A stretch of 53,850 nucleotides of DNA. Source: an uncultured Eggerthella sp. (GTDB taxonomy: Bacteria > Actinomycetota > Coriobacteriia > Coriobacteriales > Eggerthellaceae). Below, piece after piece: positions 1 through 8,662 of this stretch. Position numbers and translations under genes: made by a program. Below the pieces are notes generated by a model. It made no database searches. It had not been told where the DNA came from and saw nothing but the letters and a program-made list of their open reading frames with translations. The stretch is from positions 1 to 53,850 of the forward strand of contig USPD01000006.1 in NCBI GenBank assembly GCA_900556585.1, written 5' to 3'. Position 1 is the first letter of the stretch. Each line of letters begins with the position of its first letter.

Positions 1-44
1 CACGGGTATGAACCGTGTGCTCTAACCAACTGAGCTACACCGCC
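1..44 (-). tRNA. tRNA-Met (anticodon CAU), 3' part outside window
   Basis: Read on the minus strand, this starts with a 7-base acceptor arm GGCGGTG, then TA, a D-arm GCTC/GAGC and an anticodon stem CACGG/CCGTG around the loop TTCATAC, giving anticodon CAU. The T-arm and 3' acceptor strand lie beyond the window edge. The D-arm is of elongator type. A lysidine-modified Ile tRNA with the same anticodon cannot be excluded. It heads a cluster with tRNA-Thr and tRNA-Tyr in the same direction. Confidence 0.85.
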
Positions 45-52
45 GTATTCAA

Positions 53-128
53 TGGTGCCCACAAGCAGACTCGAACTGCTGACCTCTTCGTTACCAACGA
101 AGTGCTCTACCTGCTGAGCTATGTGGGC
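53..128 (-). tRNA. tRNA-Thr (anticodon GGU)
   Basis: A complete 76-base cloverleaf on the minus strand. The acceptor GCCCACA pairs with TGTGGGC, the D-arm is GCTC/GAGC, the anticodon stem CTTCG/CGAAG encloses TTGGTAA (anticodon GGU), and the T-loop is TTCGAGT. The CCA end is encoded at 53-55. Only four bases separate it from the tRNA-Tyr upstream, so they are probably co-transcribed. Confidence 0.95.
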
Positions 129-132
129 GAGA

Positions 133-217
133 TGGTGGGAGTGCAAGGATTCGAACCTTGGAAGGCTGAGCCAACGGATTTACAGTCCGTCCCATTTGAC
201 CGCTCTGGAACACTCCC
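133..217 (-). tRNA. tRNA-Tyr (anticodon GUA)
   Basis: A class II tRNA of 85 bases on the minus strand with acceptor GGGAGTG/CACTCCC, anticodon loop CTGTAAA (GUA), a long variable arm and encoded CCA at 133-135. It is the first gene of the Tyr-Thr-Met cluster as far as the window shows. Confidence 0.95.
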
Positions 218-600
218 GAATTCGCTTGTGATCATGTGCAATTTTCAAGCTGCTGCTTGCCGTAAAGCGTCAAAGCACTTCAAGCGAGCAAAGGAATAAT
301 ACGCTAGGAAACTCGCCCTGTCAACGCCTTACACGCCCCCGGGCATATCCATTTCACAATTTGCCCACTTTTTGGTCTAGCAAACTATATAATACCAGGT
401 TATTGATTTGTTTACATGTTTTTTATTCATTAAAAAATATCGCCAGAAACTTTCATTTCTGACGATATTGTAAAAAATATTTTTGATAATTTTTTTCTTA
501 TTCAGTATTAATTACTAATATTTGACGTCTTTTCCCTAACAAAATGAATCTCTTATTTTAAAAAAATGCTCGTTAATACCGTATTTATTAAAAATACATA
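218..600. other. AT-rich intergenic stretch without a gene
   Basis: About 380 bases between the tRNA cluster and the 3' end of putP. No open frame with a ribosome binding site was found. It should contain the tRNA promoter (reading leftward) and holds the putP terminator at 431-469. The remainder is poly-A/T-rich with no recognised element. Confidence 0.6.
431..469 (-). terminator. Rho-independent terminator of putP
   Basis: Arms 437-449 and 456-468 form a 13-bp stem with a 6-base loop. The single C/A mismatch on the plus strand becomes a G-U pair in minus-strand RNA. The stem is followed on the minus strand by a T-run (complement of 432-437). It lies about 130 bases beyond the putP stop codon. 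Confidence 0.75.
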
Positions 601-2163
601 CTAGCAATCTGCATCCAAATAATTATCGAATTCGTCCGTAATTTCCTTTGAAGGCTCTTTAGTGATAAGAGAAACAACGACAATTGCAATCATGCTCAAA
701 ATAAAAGCAGGAAGTAATTCGTATACAGCAAAGATACCGCCTAATTGCGAAATAAAAGTATTCCACACCAAAACTGTTACAGCACCTACAACCATACCAG
801 CAAGGGCACCCTGCAAGTTTGTTCTGCGCCAATAGAGGCTCATTATCATAAGAGGACCAAACGAGGCACCAAAACCAGCCCAAGCATATGAAACTACTTG
901 GAAAATCGATGAATTCTCATCCAAAGCAATCACAATGCCGAAAATCAAAATCACAACAAGGGTAAGACGAGCAACTATCATTACCTGCGCATCAGTTGCA
1001 TCTTTTTTAATAAGACCTCGATAGATATTTTCTGCAACAGCAGAACCAGAAATAAGCAAATACGACGAGGAAGATGACATTGATGCAGCAAAAATGCCAG
1101 AAACTACTAGACCACACATAAACGATGGCAAAAGCATATTAGACAAGACAATAAAAATGTTTTCCGCAGAAGCTTGCGATAAAAATTCTACTGGAAGCAC
1201 TGCCCTACCAATTAAGCCAATGCATACCGCCGAACTTAGAGAAATAACAACCCACACCGTTGCAATACGGCGAGATTTGGTAAGTTCAAAAGAATGGGTA
1301 GCGCTCATAAAACGAACGAGCACCTGCGGCATGCCAAAATAACCAAGACCCCAAGCAAGACCAGAAATAATAGCAACAATGCCATAGTCGCTTGCAGCTC
1401 CGAACAGCGGCATACCATCTTGAACTACTTGTAACCCATTTTCGTCCAAGATTGGATTTGCAATTTGTGTTCCCGACAAGAACCCCGGAATACTCTGCAA
1501 AAACGCTACAGTATTATCTATACCACCCGCCGCAGCAACAGATCCTATAAAAACAATTACCAAAGCGCATATCATCAAGGAACCTTGAATAAGATCTGTT
1601 GTGCAGACAGACAAATAGCCACCAACAAACGTATACAAGAAAACAATCAATGCGCCCAATATCATCATAGTTGCATAGTCGAGACCAAAAAGCGTCGAGA
1701 AAAGCTTACCGCACGTAACGAAGCAACTACCTACATAAATACTAAAGAACAGCAGAATGATAAGAGCTGCGATAGTCATCAAGATATTTTTCTTATCATG
1801 AAAACGATTTGAAAAATAATCAGGTAATGTGATGGAATTATTTGCCACTTGAGAATACTTGCGCAAACGTCTTGACACAAACAGCCAGTTTAAATACGTA
1901 CCAATTGCTAAACCGATAGCGGTCCATATTGCATCTGATGCACCCGTAAAATAAGCAACGCCAGGTAAGCCCATCAAAAGCCAACCAGACATATCGGAAG
2001 CCTCAGCCGAAAGAGCGGTTAACCAAGGACCCAACCTGCGTCCACCCAAGAAATATGCTTCCGTGGATTGATTAGATTTCTTGGCATAAATAAAGCCAAT
2101 CACTACAACAACCACAAAATAAAGAAGCATTGCAAGCAATACCCAAAAATCATGTGAAACCAT
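601..2163 (-). CDS. putP: Sodium/proline symporter PutP
   Basis: A 520-residue polytopic membrane protein of the solute:sodium symporter family. The N-terminal helix is followed by the stretch STEAYFLGGRRLGPWLTALS and then SDMSGWLLMGLPG, both diagnostic of PutP. About 13 membrane helices run to residue 500, followed by a short acidic cytoplasmic tail. It should import proline with Na+. The gene stands alone, with a leader inverted repeat upstream and a terminator downstream. The Shine-Dalgarno is modest (AGAAAG). The family assignment is firm. Proline as substrate rests on similarity to PutP rather than to pantothenate or sialic acid relatives. Confidence 0.9.
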   Translation of the reverse strand: MVSHDFWVLLAMLLYFVVVVVIGFIYAKKSNQSTEAYFLGGRRLGPWLTALSAEASDMSGWLLMGLPGVAYFTGASDAIWTAIGLAIGTYLNWLFVSRRLRKYSQVANNSITLPDYFSNRFHDKKNILMTIAALIILLFFSIYVGSCFVTCGKLFSTLFGLDYATMMILGALIVFLYTFVGGYLSVCTTDLIQGSLMICALVIVFIGSVAAAGGIDNTVAFLQSIPGFLSGTQIANPILDENGLQVVQDGMPLFGAASDYGIVAIISGLAWGLGYFGMPQVLVRFMSATHSFELTKSRRIATVWVVISLSSAVCIGLIGRAVLPVEFLSQASAENIFIVLSNMLLPSFMCGLVVSGIFAASMSSSSSYLLISGSAVAENIYRGLIKKDATDAQVMIVARLTLVVILIFGIVIALDENSSIFQVVSYAWAGFGASFGPLMIMSLYWRRTNLQGALAGMVVGAVTVLVWNTFISQLGGIFAVYELLPAFILSMIAIVVVSLITKEPSKEITDEFDNYLDADC

Positions 2164-2772
2164 TTTGATCGCTTTCTGTTTCTTTTATTTATCCATTTTG
2201 CCTGCAAGTAAATTCTCTTAAGTCCCTTATGTAAAGTCATGACATACTGCGCACTAAAAACCTGCCGAGCCAAACAGAAGATGACCTTACATAAAAGGTA
2301 AGATAGCGAAGCACTTTACTATACAGGAGTGCAGGAATTATACGGCAAAGCTCCGCAATGCGACGCCCAAAGCTGTAAAAGCGTATTGATAGACAGGTTA
2401 AGCGGAGGGCAATAACAAGATCTAATAAACAACAGTCTCCTTAGAAAGAAGCTCAAATTGCCCAGAAGAAAATCATTTTTACTGTTTTATACAAACGTTC
2501 CGAAAATAATATTCAGAACGTCCTTTATTTAAAAAAGCTCAAAACCCGTTTTCGTCACTGACCATCAAAAATAATAATTTGAGTAAATTTGGTATAGGTG
2601 CACTTACTTAATTTAAAAGAATTAAACAAACAATACCTACGTAAAATAGCATCGCTTTATCACTGAAAATCATTCGTTTATTAATTAGGTATGCGTTCAA
2701 CCACAAATCACAGCATGCATGGTTAAACGCGCACCTTGATAGTTCAATAAAGCAAAACCTTGTTTATTGCAT
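2164..2772. other. Intergenic region holding the putP leader and the lysR 3' flank
   Basis: About 600 bases without a credible gene. The right part of the putP transcription start region carries TATAAT on the minus strand (2337-2342), with no clear -35. The 2227-2294 inverted repeat lies in the predicted putP 5' UTR. A short hairpin ACGTTC/GAACGT sits near 2504-2520. The sequence 2741-2778 can fold (ATAGTT...AACTAT, with AATAAA/TTTATT inside) across the lysR stop codon. Nothing coding was recognised. Confidence 0.5.
2227..2294 (-). promoter_or_regulatory. Long inverted repeat in the putP leader
   Basis: Arms 2227-2240 and 2281-2294 are complementary over 14 bases. The one mismatch becomes a G-U pair in the minus-strand transcript, which supports an RNA role over a DNA site. 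The 40-base loop may hold a smaller helix. It ends about 63 bases before the putP start and lies downstream of a TATAAT box, so it would be in the 5' UTR. Confidence 0.45.
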
Positions 2773-3684
2773 TTAACTATGTAAGTGATTTTTCTTTTCC
2801 TCACAATAACGCTTCACGATATCAATGAATGTTTCAACGGCTTGAGGTTGATAAATGGAAGCTTTTGTACAAAGAAACATTTGATGAAAGTTATCAGGTG
2901 CTTCTTTTATGTTGATTAATTTTACTTCATTATGATACGAATCAAGAAGCCATGAGCGGCAAGCAATAGCTATGATGTCGGGATTACCTGCAACAATGGA
3001 AGCAAGTGTTATCTCATCGGAATACAAGTAATCGATCAATAAGCTATAGTCCTTTACCAAATTCGTAAGCTCGTTAGCTAAAGGGCCTGTGAGATTATAT
3101 GAAATTAGATAGTGATCTTTAAGTTCAGCAAGAGAAATTGAGTTGCGCTTAGCGAAAGGATGCAACTGATTAACCACAAGAACAGCTCTCTGACTCCATA
3201 TAGGTATGAAAGAAATATCAGAGTCTTTTCCCATGGTTCCGCAAAATGCAAGATCGACCGTTCCATTTTTAATGGCATTAAGAAGATCTGGGGTGGTTGC
3301 TTGCTTTACCTTAATTCGGACACCACCATGAGTATAGTTGCGAAATTTACTAATTATATTTGACCAATCTTTATCTTGGACGGAAAAGACGGTTCCGATA
3401 ACAATTTCGCTTTGAGACGTCCCCTCCCCGCGTTCGTTGAGTATTTTTACGCCACCCTCAACGAAGCGAAGAGCGGTTGCAATATATTCGTAAAAAACTT
3501 CACCTTCAGTTGTAAGAGCAACTGATCCTCGCTTTTTATCAATAAGGGTCGTATTTAGCTCTCTTTCAAGTTTCGAAATAGCTAGCGAAAGGGTCGAAGG
3601 GGTAATAGCAAGTTTTTCAGCTGTCTCTGTGCGACTTTTTGTTTCTACCAAAGTTTTGAAGTAGTACAAATGATCCATATTCAT
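2773..3684 (-). CDS. LysR-family transcriptional regulator
   Basis: A 303-residue regulator with an N-terminal winged helix-turn-helix (residues about 1-60; LYYFKTLVETKSRTETAEKL, then SLAISKLERELNTTLIDKKRG) and a LysR substrate-binding domain to the C-terminus. The frame is open further upstream to 3723, but a GGAGAT Shine-Dalgarno sits just before the ATG at 3684, which also matches the normal LysR N-terminus. It diverges from the CoA-transferase at 3976, the usual LysR arrangement, so it probably controls that gene and itself in response to a substrate or CoA-ester precursor. The inducer is unknown. Confidence 0.88.
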   Translation of the reverse strand: MNMDHLYYFKTLVETKSRTETAEKLAITPSTLSLAISKLERELNTTLIDKKRGSVALTTEGEVFYEYIATALRFVEGGVKILNERGEGTSQSEIVIGTVFSVQDKDWSNIISKFRNYTHGGVRIKVKQATTPDLLNAIKNGTVDLAFCGTMGKDSDISFIPIWSQRAVLVVNQLHPFAKRNSISLAELKDHYLISYNLTGPLANELTNLVKDYSLLIDYLYSDEITLASIVAGNPDIIAIACRSWLLDSYHNEVKLINIKEAPDNFHQMFLCTKASIYQPQAVETFIDIVKRYCEEKKNHLHS

Positions 3685-3736
3685 GTCTATCTCCAGCCTA
3701 TTGAGACCCTTACTTTTAACCATTCAAGGAATTTTC

Positions 3737-3957
3737 TCACTTACAAAAGCAAAAAATATGTAATGAACTAAAGGACAATAATTCCTTAGTTCATATTTTT
3801 CGTTGTTCAGCTTATTGCTTTCACTTCAATATCTCAACGCAAAAACATTTTTTCTTAATAATAAACGGCACAAAAATAACGTTTTGTTTTATGGGACTAA
3901 CAAACAAATACATTGCATTATTTCTTGCAATTTTGGGGAATTTAATCGCGTAAGTGA
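3737..3957. promoter_or_regulatory. Divergent lysR / CoA-transferase control region
   Basis: A perfect inverted repeat ATGAACTAA (3763-3771) / TTAGTTCAT (3786-3794) has further inner pairing GGA/TCC, a typical size for a LysR-type recognition site. An octamer GTAAGTGA occurs once on each flank, at 3737-3744 (minus orientation, just upstream of lysR) and 3950-3957 (plus orientation, a few bases before the RBS of the CoA-transferase). The second copy sits inside a TAATC...GATTA dyad at 3943-3960. Binding by the neighbouring LysR protein is an inference. Confidence 0.55.
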
Positions 3958-3975
3958 TTATGAAAAGGAGGATTT

Positions 3976-5256
3976 ATGAAGGGACTCGAAGGAATCAAAG
4001 TTATAGATCTTACGAGTTATGTCGCTGCTCCAGCAAGCCCGCGTATTCTTGGCGAAATGGGAGCTACAGTATACAAAATCGAACCAGCGTCAGGTGACGA
4101 ATACCGCACTAATGCGCCGGGATTTGGTATGAAAAAAACCGATATCGATGACCCCGCATTCGACTTTGCTTCAATGAATAAAATATTCGTAAGCATCAAT
4201 TTAAAGAGCGAAGAAGGTCATGAGCTCATGGAAAAGATGCTTGCTGATGCAGACATTCTTATTACTAGCTTTCGAGATAAAGCATTAACAAAGCTCGGTC
4301 TTGATTGGGAATCTGTTCACGAACGTCATCCCCATCTTGTGTGGGCTCAAATGCGCGGTTATGGAGAATATGGCCCCGACAAAAATACTAAAGGATTTGA
4401 TGCAACAGCATATGCCGCTCGCGGTGGATGGTTTGCATGTTTACCTCAAGCTGGCGAGCACTATCAACCTATCAATTGGCCAGCCGCAATGGGTGATTGG
4501 AACGCGTCACTTGCTCTTACCGCTGGCGTTCTGGCAGCGCTTGCACACAAAGATCGCACAGGTGAAGGCGACAAAGTCACTGTTACCCTGCACCACGCAG
4601 CACTTTGGCCAATGCAAATGATGCTTGGTGGCACTCAATTCGGCGATAAATGGCCCAAATCGCGTTATAACGTTACATGTCCAACAAATAACACCTATCA
4701 AACGAAAGATGGTGTTTGGTTCATTATTTGCTATGGCAGCTACGACATTTTTTACGACCACACAATGCAGACTATTGGTCTCGATGACATGGTTGGGAAT
4801 GAAAAATACAACAAGAACGCTGAAATCAATGACGGATCAGGTAGAAACGAAGAAGTAGTTCGTATTATGGAAAAGCAGTTCCTTACCAAAACATGGGCCG
4901 AATGGGAACCAATCTTTAAAGAAAACGAAATTCCTTACGAAAAGCTCTATCTTCCAGAAGATATCCTGAACGATGAAGAAGTATATGCAAGCGACATTTT
5001 ACGCAAGGTTCACTATGACGCTTTCGGAGAAAAAGCGATTCCAACTTCACCTATCCGTTTAGGCAGCATGGGCGATCCCGTTCTTCATAAGAGTCGCCCT
5101 ATTGGCTACGATACTGCTGAAGTCATGCATAAATACGGTTATTCAGATGAAGATATTGAACGAATGGATGGCGAAGCGGTGGTCTGCTATCACGGTCCCG
5201 AACTTCCAGAATCCGTATTTGAGCCTAGCTACGGTCCGCGGTCTTTGCGCGACTAA
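3976..5256 (+). CDS. Family III CoA-transferase, FldA/CaiB type
   Basis: A 426-residue family III CoA-transferase. Such enzymes move CoA between carboxylic acids through an aspartyl-CoA thioester. The N-terminal GLEGIKVIDLTSYVAAPA, the NKIFVSINLKSEEG block and the GYGEYGPDKNTKGFDATAY segment match the branch containing phenyllactate and hydroxyisocaproate CoA-transferases (FldA/HadA) as much as CaiB or formyl-CoA transferase. The catalytic Asp is predicted as D174 in AMGDWNAS. A strong AAAGGAGG precedes the ATG. It is monocistronic, with its own terminator and a divergent LysR gene. No dehydratase (FldBC-like) gene is nearby, so the acid handled is unknown. The protein at 40879 is a close paralogue. 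Confidence 0.9.
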   Translation: MKGLEGIKVIDLTSYVAAPASPRILGEMGATVYKIEPASGDEYRTNAPGFGMKKTDIDDPAFDFASMNKIFVSINLKSEEGHELMEKMLADADILITSFRDKALTKLGLDWESVHERHPHLVWAQMRGYGEYGPDKNTKGFDATAYAARGGWFACLPQAGEHYQPINWPAAMGDWNASLALTAGVLAALAHKDRTGEGDKVTVTLHHAALWPMQMMLGGTQFGDKWPKSRYNVTCPTNNTYQTKDGVWFIICYGSYDIFYDHTMQTIGLDDMVGNEKYNKNAEINDGSGRNEEVVRIMEKQFLTKTWAEWEPIFKENEIPYEKLYLPEDILNDEEVYASDILRKVHYDAFGEKAIPTSPIRLGSMGDPVLHKSRPIGYDTAEVMHKYGYSDEDIERMDGEAVVCYHGPELPESVFEPSYGPRSLRD

Positions 5257-5263
5257 GCACTAC

Positions 5264-5313
5264 GTGCCGTAGATTCCACCCAATCCCACACGACTCTACG
5301 GCACACCTTTTTA
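5264..5313 (+). terminator. Terminator after the first CoA-transferase
   Basis: Arms GTGCCGTAGA (5264-5273) and TCTACGGCAC (5295-5304) are perfectly complementary and are followed by ACCTTTTTA. It separates the CoA-transferase from the MFS gene. Confidence 0.8.
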
Positions 5314-5428
5314 TCTTATATCCCTGTTAGGTCATAACGGTTAGTAAGTATGCATGGGGGAAGTCTCTAATTGGAGGTCTGCCGCTTACTAGCCGATGAC
5401 AATAAATTAATTGCAAGGAGGAGGAAAA

Positions 5429-6823
5429 ATGTCAGCACAAAAAATTGCGCGACAAGGCCTTACCTGGAGGCATGTTGGCGTTGTAATCACAATGTGTTTA
5501 ACGCTGTTTACCGCCGTTGGCATTATTTTTACTGCAGCTGGTCTGTGTTATCGTCCAGTTGCCGAACATTTCGGTGTTCAAACCTCACAAGTATCGCTTT
5601 ACATTACCTTTGTTTATTTAGGTCAATGTATCGGTGCTGCACCTATGGCTAAATTCTTTGATAGATTTAACGCAAAGTCTGTTTGTGTAGTTGCTGCGTT
5701 AATGGTAGCTATTCCTTATATGGGCTTTTGCATCTATCCTGCAATCTGGTGTTACTGGGTAGCAGGTTTCATCATCGGTCTTGGCCTGGTATGTATTGAA
5801 TTCACGATGACTGCAGGTATTTTAAGCCGCTGGTTCCACACCAACTACGGTACCGTAACTGGTTTATGCTTTGCTTTTACTGGTATTGGTGGCATGGTTT
5901 GGAATATTGTTGGCCAGTTTGTTCTCGGACCTGATCTGACTGGATGGCGTACCCTCTATATGGTATTCGGCATTGCAATCTGCATCGGGACCATTCCTTT
6001 CATCGCTTTCTTCGTAAAGCGCACCCCACAGGAATGCGGCACGCTTCCTTTTGGTATGCCTCTCGATGCTGCAGCAATGGAGCAAGAACTCGCTGAACAA
6101 GCTGAACAAGATGCGGTTGTTGAACCTGGTTGGCTAGGTAAGGAAATCATCCGTAAGCCTTTCTTCTGGACTTTAGTTTTAGGTGCTGGTTTACTGAATA
6201 CCCTTACTACCATGACTCAGCTGTTTGCTACTTACGTACAGTTCCTCGGTCATGATGGTTGGGGCGGTCAGGCTATCGTTGGTTTGCTGCTACTTTCTGG
6301 TACTCTTGAAGCATTCACAAGCGGTGGTCAGGCTGGCGGCAAAGTTATCGTTGGTTTCATCGAATCCCGCACTCTTATTGGTGCGCAATTACTAGGTTAC
6401 TTCGGCGGCGTAGTTGGTCTTCTGATGATGTGGTGGATTCCACAGATTTTTGGCGAAGCAGGCATCTGGCCTATGTTCTTCGGCGGTTTGTTCTTTGGTT
6501 TGACCTATGCTTGTTCGACCGCAATGCTACCGTTCTTGTGTCGTCAGATTGCTGGCGGTCGAGAATTCGACAAAATTTATTCCTGGATGATTACAATCTT
6601 CAACGGCATTGGCGCTATCGGTGCAACCGGTTGGGCTGTCGTATCTGAACAGCTTGGCTGGACCGGCTTCTTTGTAGGTGGCCTAATCGTCTTGACTATT
6701 ACCTTCGGTCTTCTTATTTACACCTGGCTCGCTGGCGATAAGGCCCGTAAGGCTGCTTGGTATAAGAGCGACGAAGAATTGGCGCGTGAAGCTGCTGAAG
6801 CGAACGTACACGCTAACGCTTAA
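5429..6823 (+). CDS. MFS transporter, oxalate:formate antiporter (OFA)-like
   Basis: A 464-residue major facilitator protein with about 12 membrane helices in two halves joined by an acidic loop near residues 195-225 (MEQELAEQAEQDAVVEPG). The ATG at 5429 follows GGAGGAGG. The frame extends 18 bases upstream only through that Shine-Dalgarno from a TTG. The layout and the GIGGMVWN-type helix 5 resemble the OFA family, which exchanges carboxylates. Placed between two family III CoA-transferases, it may import an organic acid or exchange it for its product, as OxlT does alongside formyl-CoA transferase. No oxalyl-CoA decarboxylase is present, so oxalate is not implied. Confidence 0.82.
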   Translation: MSAQKIARQGLTWRHVGVVITMCLTLFTAVGIIFTAAGLCYRPVAEHFGVQTSQVSLYITFVYLGQCIGAAPMAKFFDRFNAKSVCVVAALMVAIPYMGFCIYPAIWCYWVAGFIIGLGLVCIEFTMTAGILSRWFHTNYGTVTGLCFAFTGIGGMVWNIVGQFVLGPDLTGWRTLYMVFGIAICIGTIPFIAFFVKRTPQECGTLPFGMPLDAAAMEQELAEQAEQDAVVEPGWLGKEIIRKPFFWTLVLGAGLLNTLTTMTQLFATYVQFLGHDGWGGQAIVGLLLLSGTLEAFTSGGQAGGKVIVGFIESRTLIGAQLLGYFGGVVGLLMMWWIPQIFGEAGIWPMFFGGLFFGLTYACSTAMLPFLCRQIAGGREFDKIYSWMITIFNGIGAIGATGWAVVSEQLGWTGFFVGGLIVLTITFGLLIYTWLAGDKARKAAWYKSDEELAREAAEANVHANA

Positions 6824-6871
6824 CATTTCGAGTATATAGAAGGTATCCCCCTGCTCTATAACCACTCAAAA

Positions 6872-6897
6872 GCCCCCTACCCTTTGTGGTAGGGGGC
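6872..6897 (+). other. GC-rich hairpin between the MFS and small membrane protein genes
   Basis: GCCCCCTACC (6872-6881) pairs perfectly with GGTAGGGGGC (6888-6897) around a 6-base loop. It is not followed by a T-run on the plus strand. It ends about 20 bases before the ATG of the 70-residue protein, whose RBS (AAAAGGA) follows directly. It could be a weak terminator, an RNA-stabilising stem that sets expression of the small gene relative to the transporter, or a processing site. Confidence 0.6.
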
Positions 6898-6916
6898 ATA
6901 AGAAAAGGAACTAACC

Positions 6917-7129
6917 ATGGGCGACAAAATTGATTTCAATCTTTTAGCAACAGTTCTCAATGCAGGAGTTACCGTTATTTTACTTGGCGGTTTGATCATT
7001 GGAATCAGCACTGCGCAACTCATCATGATTGGCGTGCTTGGTTACGCTATGAGTTTTTTATTCCGTCGCATTGGGCGCAATCAAGCTGGCATTCCAGCCA
7101 ACTCTAAGAAAAAAACTGCTAAAAAGTAA
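6917..7129 (+). CDS. Small two-helix membrane protein next to the MFS transporter
   Basis: A 70-residue protein with an RBS AAAAGGA nine bases before the ATG. Residues about 8-30 and 33-50 are hydrophobic and likely span the membrane (VLNAGVTVILLGGLIIGIST, then IMIGVLGYAMSFLF). The C-terminus is strongly basic (RRIGRNQ..., ending KKKTAKK) and probably cytoplasmic. I do not recognise a family. Its position 94 bases after the transporter and before a second CoA-transferase suggests an accessory subunit of the carrier, as small proteins are for some secondary transporters, but this is inference. Confidence 0.7.
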   Translation: MGDKIDFNLLATVLNAGVTVILLGGLIIGISTAQLIMIGVLGYAMSFLFRRIGRNQAGIPANSKKKTAKK

Positions 7130-7250
7130 AACTATTTTAAATTAGTAGTTTCAATTTAATCTTAACAACTCTTATTTGCATGTTTTAAAGCATTTTTTAT
7201 TGGTGCTTTGGATTCGTGCGCCCTTATCGCCCATATTATAAGGAGTCATC

Positions 7251-8420
7251 ATGCAAAAGCCCTTCGAAAACCTGGTCGTTATCGACCTATCTCGTTACCT
7301 CTTGGGCGCCTATGTAAGTTTGTATTTTGCTGATTTAGGCGCTCGAGTAATCAAAGTGGAAGACACCAAGACTGGCGATTTAGTACGAGGAGAATATCCT
7401 CAAATAAATGGCGAAAGTTACTACCATTACGCATTAAATCGCAATAAGGAAAGTGTTTCTTTTAATCTTAAGGATCCCGAAGTTCTATCCGCATTCTACG
7501 AACTAGTTAAAAAAGCAGACGTACTCGTAGAAAATTATCGTCCAGGAGTAACCAAAAGATTAGAAATAGACTTCGAAACATTACATGCCATAAATCCAAA
7601 TTTAGTATACGTTTCTTTTTCAGCATATGGACAAGATGATCCCCGCAGCCTTGATGCCCTTCATGATATTAACATTGTTGCTAAGACTGGTTATTACGAT
7701 TTAACAAAAGGTGCTGTTGCTTTATTACAACCCGCCGACCTTTCCGCTGCAATGGTTGCTCTACAAGGAGCTTTAACTGGTTTGCTGGCACGAAACGAAG
7801 CCGGTGGAACGCATATAGATGTTTCTATGTATGATTCATTAATTTGGTGGAACGCAATGCTGGATAGTCGTTGGTTCTTCTATGGCAAGAAGCTAACGTC
7901 AGAAATGCGCGAATATCCTTCCGTTGGCTACAACATTTATTACACAAAAGATGGAAGAATGATGTCATTTGGTTTGTATGAGCATAATTTCTGGAATGAA
8001 TTCTGCGACGATATCAACAGACCCGATTTGTACAACATGCTTAAAGACACCCCGGAAGAGAATCCCACTGCATATCAAGCAATTGTCGACCTTGTTAAGT
8101 CTAAAACATATGACGAATGGATTGAGTGGCTTGCAGACAAGCCTTATGCTATTGCGCCATGCCTTAACAAAACTGAGGCAATTGAATTAGCAATAGAGAC
8201 CAACCCGAGCATGCTGAACTATCTCGAATTTCCACGATTCGGCACCGTACTTCAGACCAACACTCCTCATAAAATTGGGGCTATGCATTCAAACTTAAAA
8301 GACGCAAAAGAGCCAGCCGAGCTTGGCGAATCAACTAAATCAGTATTGAACTGGCTTGGTATTTCAGATAGCACAATTGAAGGCATGATCAATCGAGGAG
8401 CTGTAGTAGCAAGAAACTAG
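7251..8420 (+). CDS. Family III CoA-transferase (CaiB/BaiF), divergent paralogue
   Basis: A 389-residue family III CoA-transferase starting at ATG after AAGGAG. It has the opening block FENLVVIDLSRYLLGAYVS, a substrate/CoA segment VLVENYRPGVTKRLEIDFET, and a predicted catalytic Asp at D163 in QPADLSAAM. It is clearly more distant from the 3976 and 40879 proteins than those are from each other, and lacks their FldA-like GYGEYGP/GFDAT block (here SAYGQDDPRS). It may form a different specificity or act on another acid. It follows the transporter and small membrane protein and probably belongs to the same functional unit. Confidence 0.88.
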   Translation: MQKPFENLVVIDLSRYLLGAYVSLYFADLGARVIKVEDTKTGDLVRGEYPQINGESYYHYALNRNKESVSFNLKDPEVLSAFYELVKKADVLVENYRPGVTKRLEIDFETLHAINPNLVYVSFSAYGQDDPRSLDALHDINIVAKTGYYDLTKGAVALLQPADLSAAMVALQGALTGLLARNEAGGTHIDVSMYDSLIWWNAMLDSRWFFYGKKLTSEMREYPSVGYNIYYTKDGRMMSFGLYEHNFWNEFCDDINRPDLYNMLKDTPEENPTAYQAIVDLVKSKTYDEWIEWLADKPYAIAPCLNKTEAIELAIETNPSMLNYLEFPRFGTVLQTNTPHKIGAMHSNLKDAKEPAELGESTKSVLNWLGISDSTIEGMINRGAVVARN

Positions 8421-8447
8421 AAACAATTATTAAGCCAACAATCCCCC

Positions 8448-8525
8448 GCGACGCCCTTTCGTCGCATTCTCTCAAAGAAGAAGTGCGTCACTTATACCCT
8501 CTCTCCTTACGGTGGCGTACTTCTT
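8448..8525 (+). other. Tandem hairpins downstream of the second CoA-transferase
   Basis: GCGACG (8448-8453) pairs with CGTCGC (8460-8465). Then 8478-8491 pairs with 8512-8525 over 14 bases, including two positions that pair only as G-U in plus-strand RNA (8485/8518 and 8488/8515). The stem extends two more pairs at 8476-8477/8526-8527. The loop of the second hairpin is 20 bases and pyrimidine-rich. There is no T-run after it, so it is not a standard terminator. It could be a 3' UTR stabilising structure or a small RNA. Confidence 0.55.
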
Positions 8526-8662
8526 CTGCGATGTTTAATCTCTAACAACACTAGATTAATAAAATGGATATGTTCGTTTTCATTAATCCTGCCCTATAGC
8601 TAACAGTTTTACGAAACAAGCATAAAAGCTTCTTTCAAACTCTAATTTTTTTTCGATAGCGA

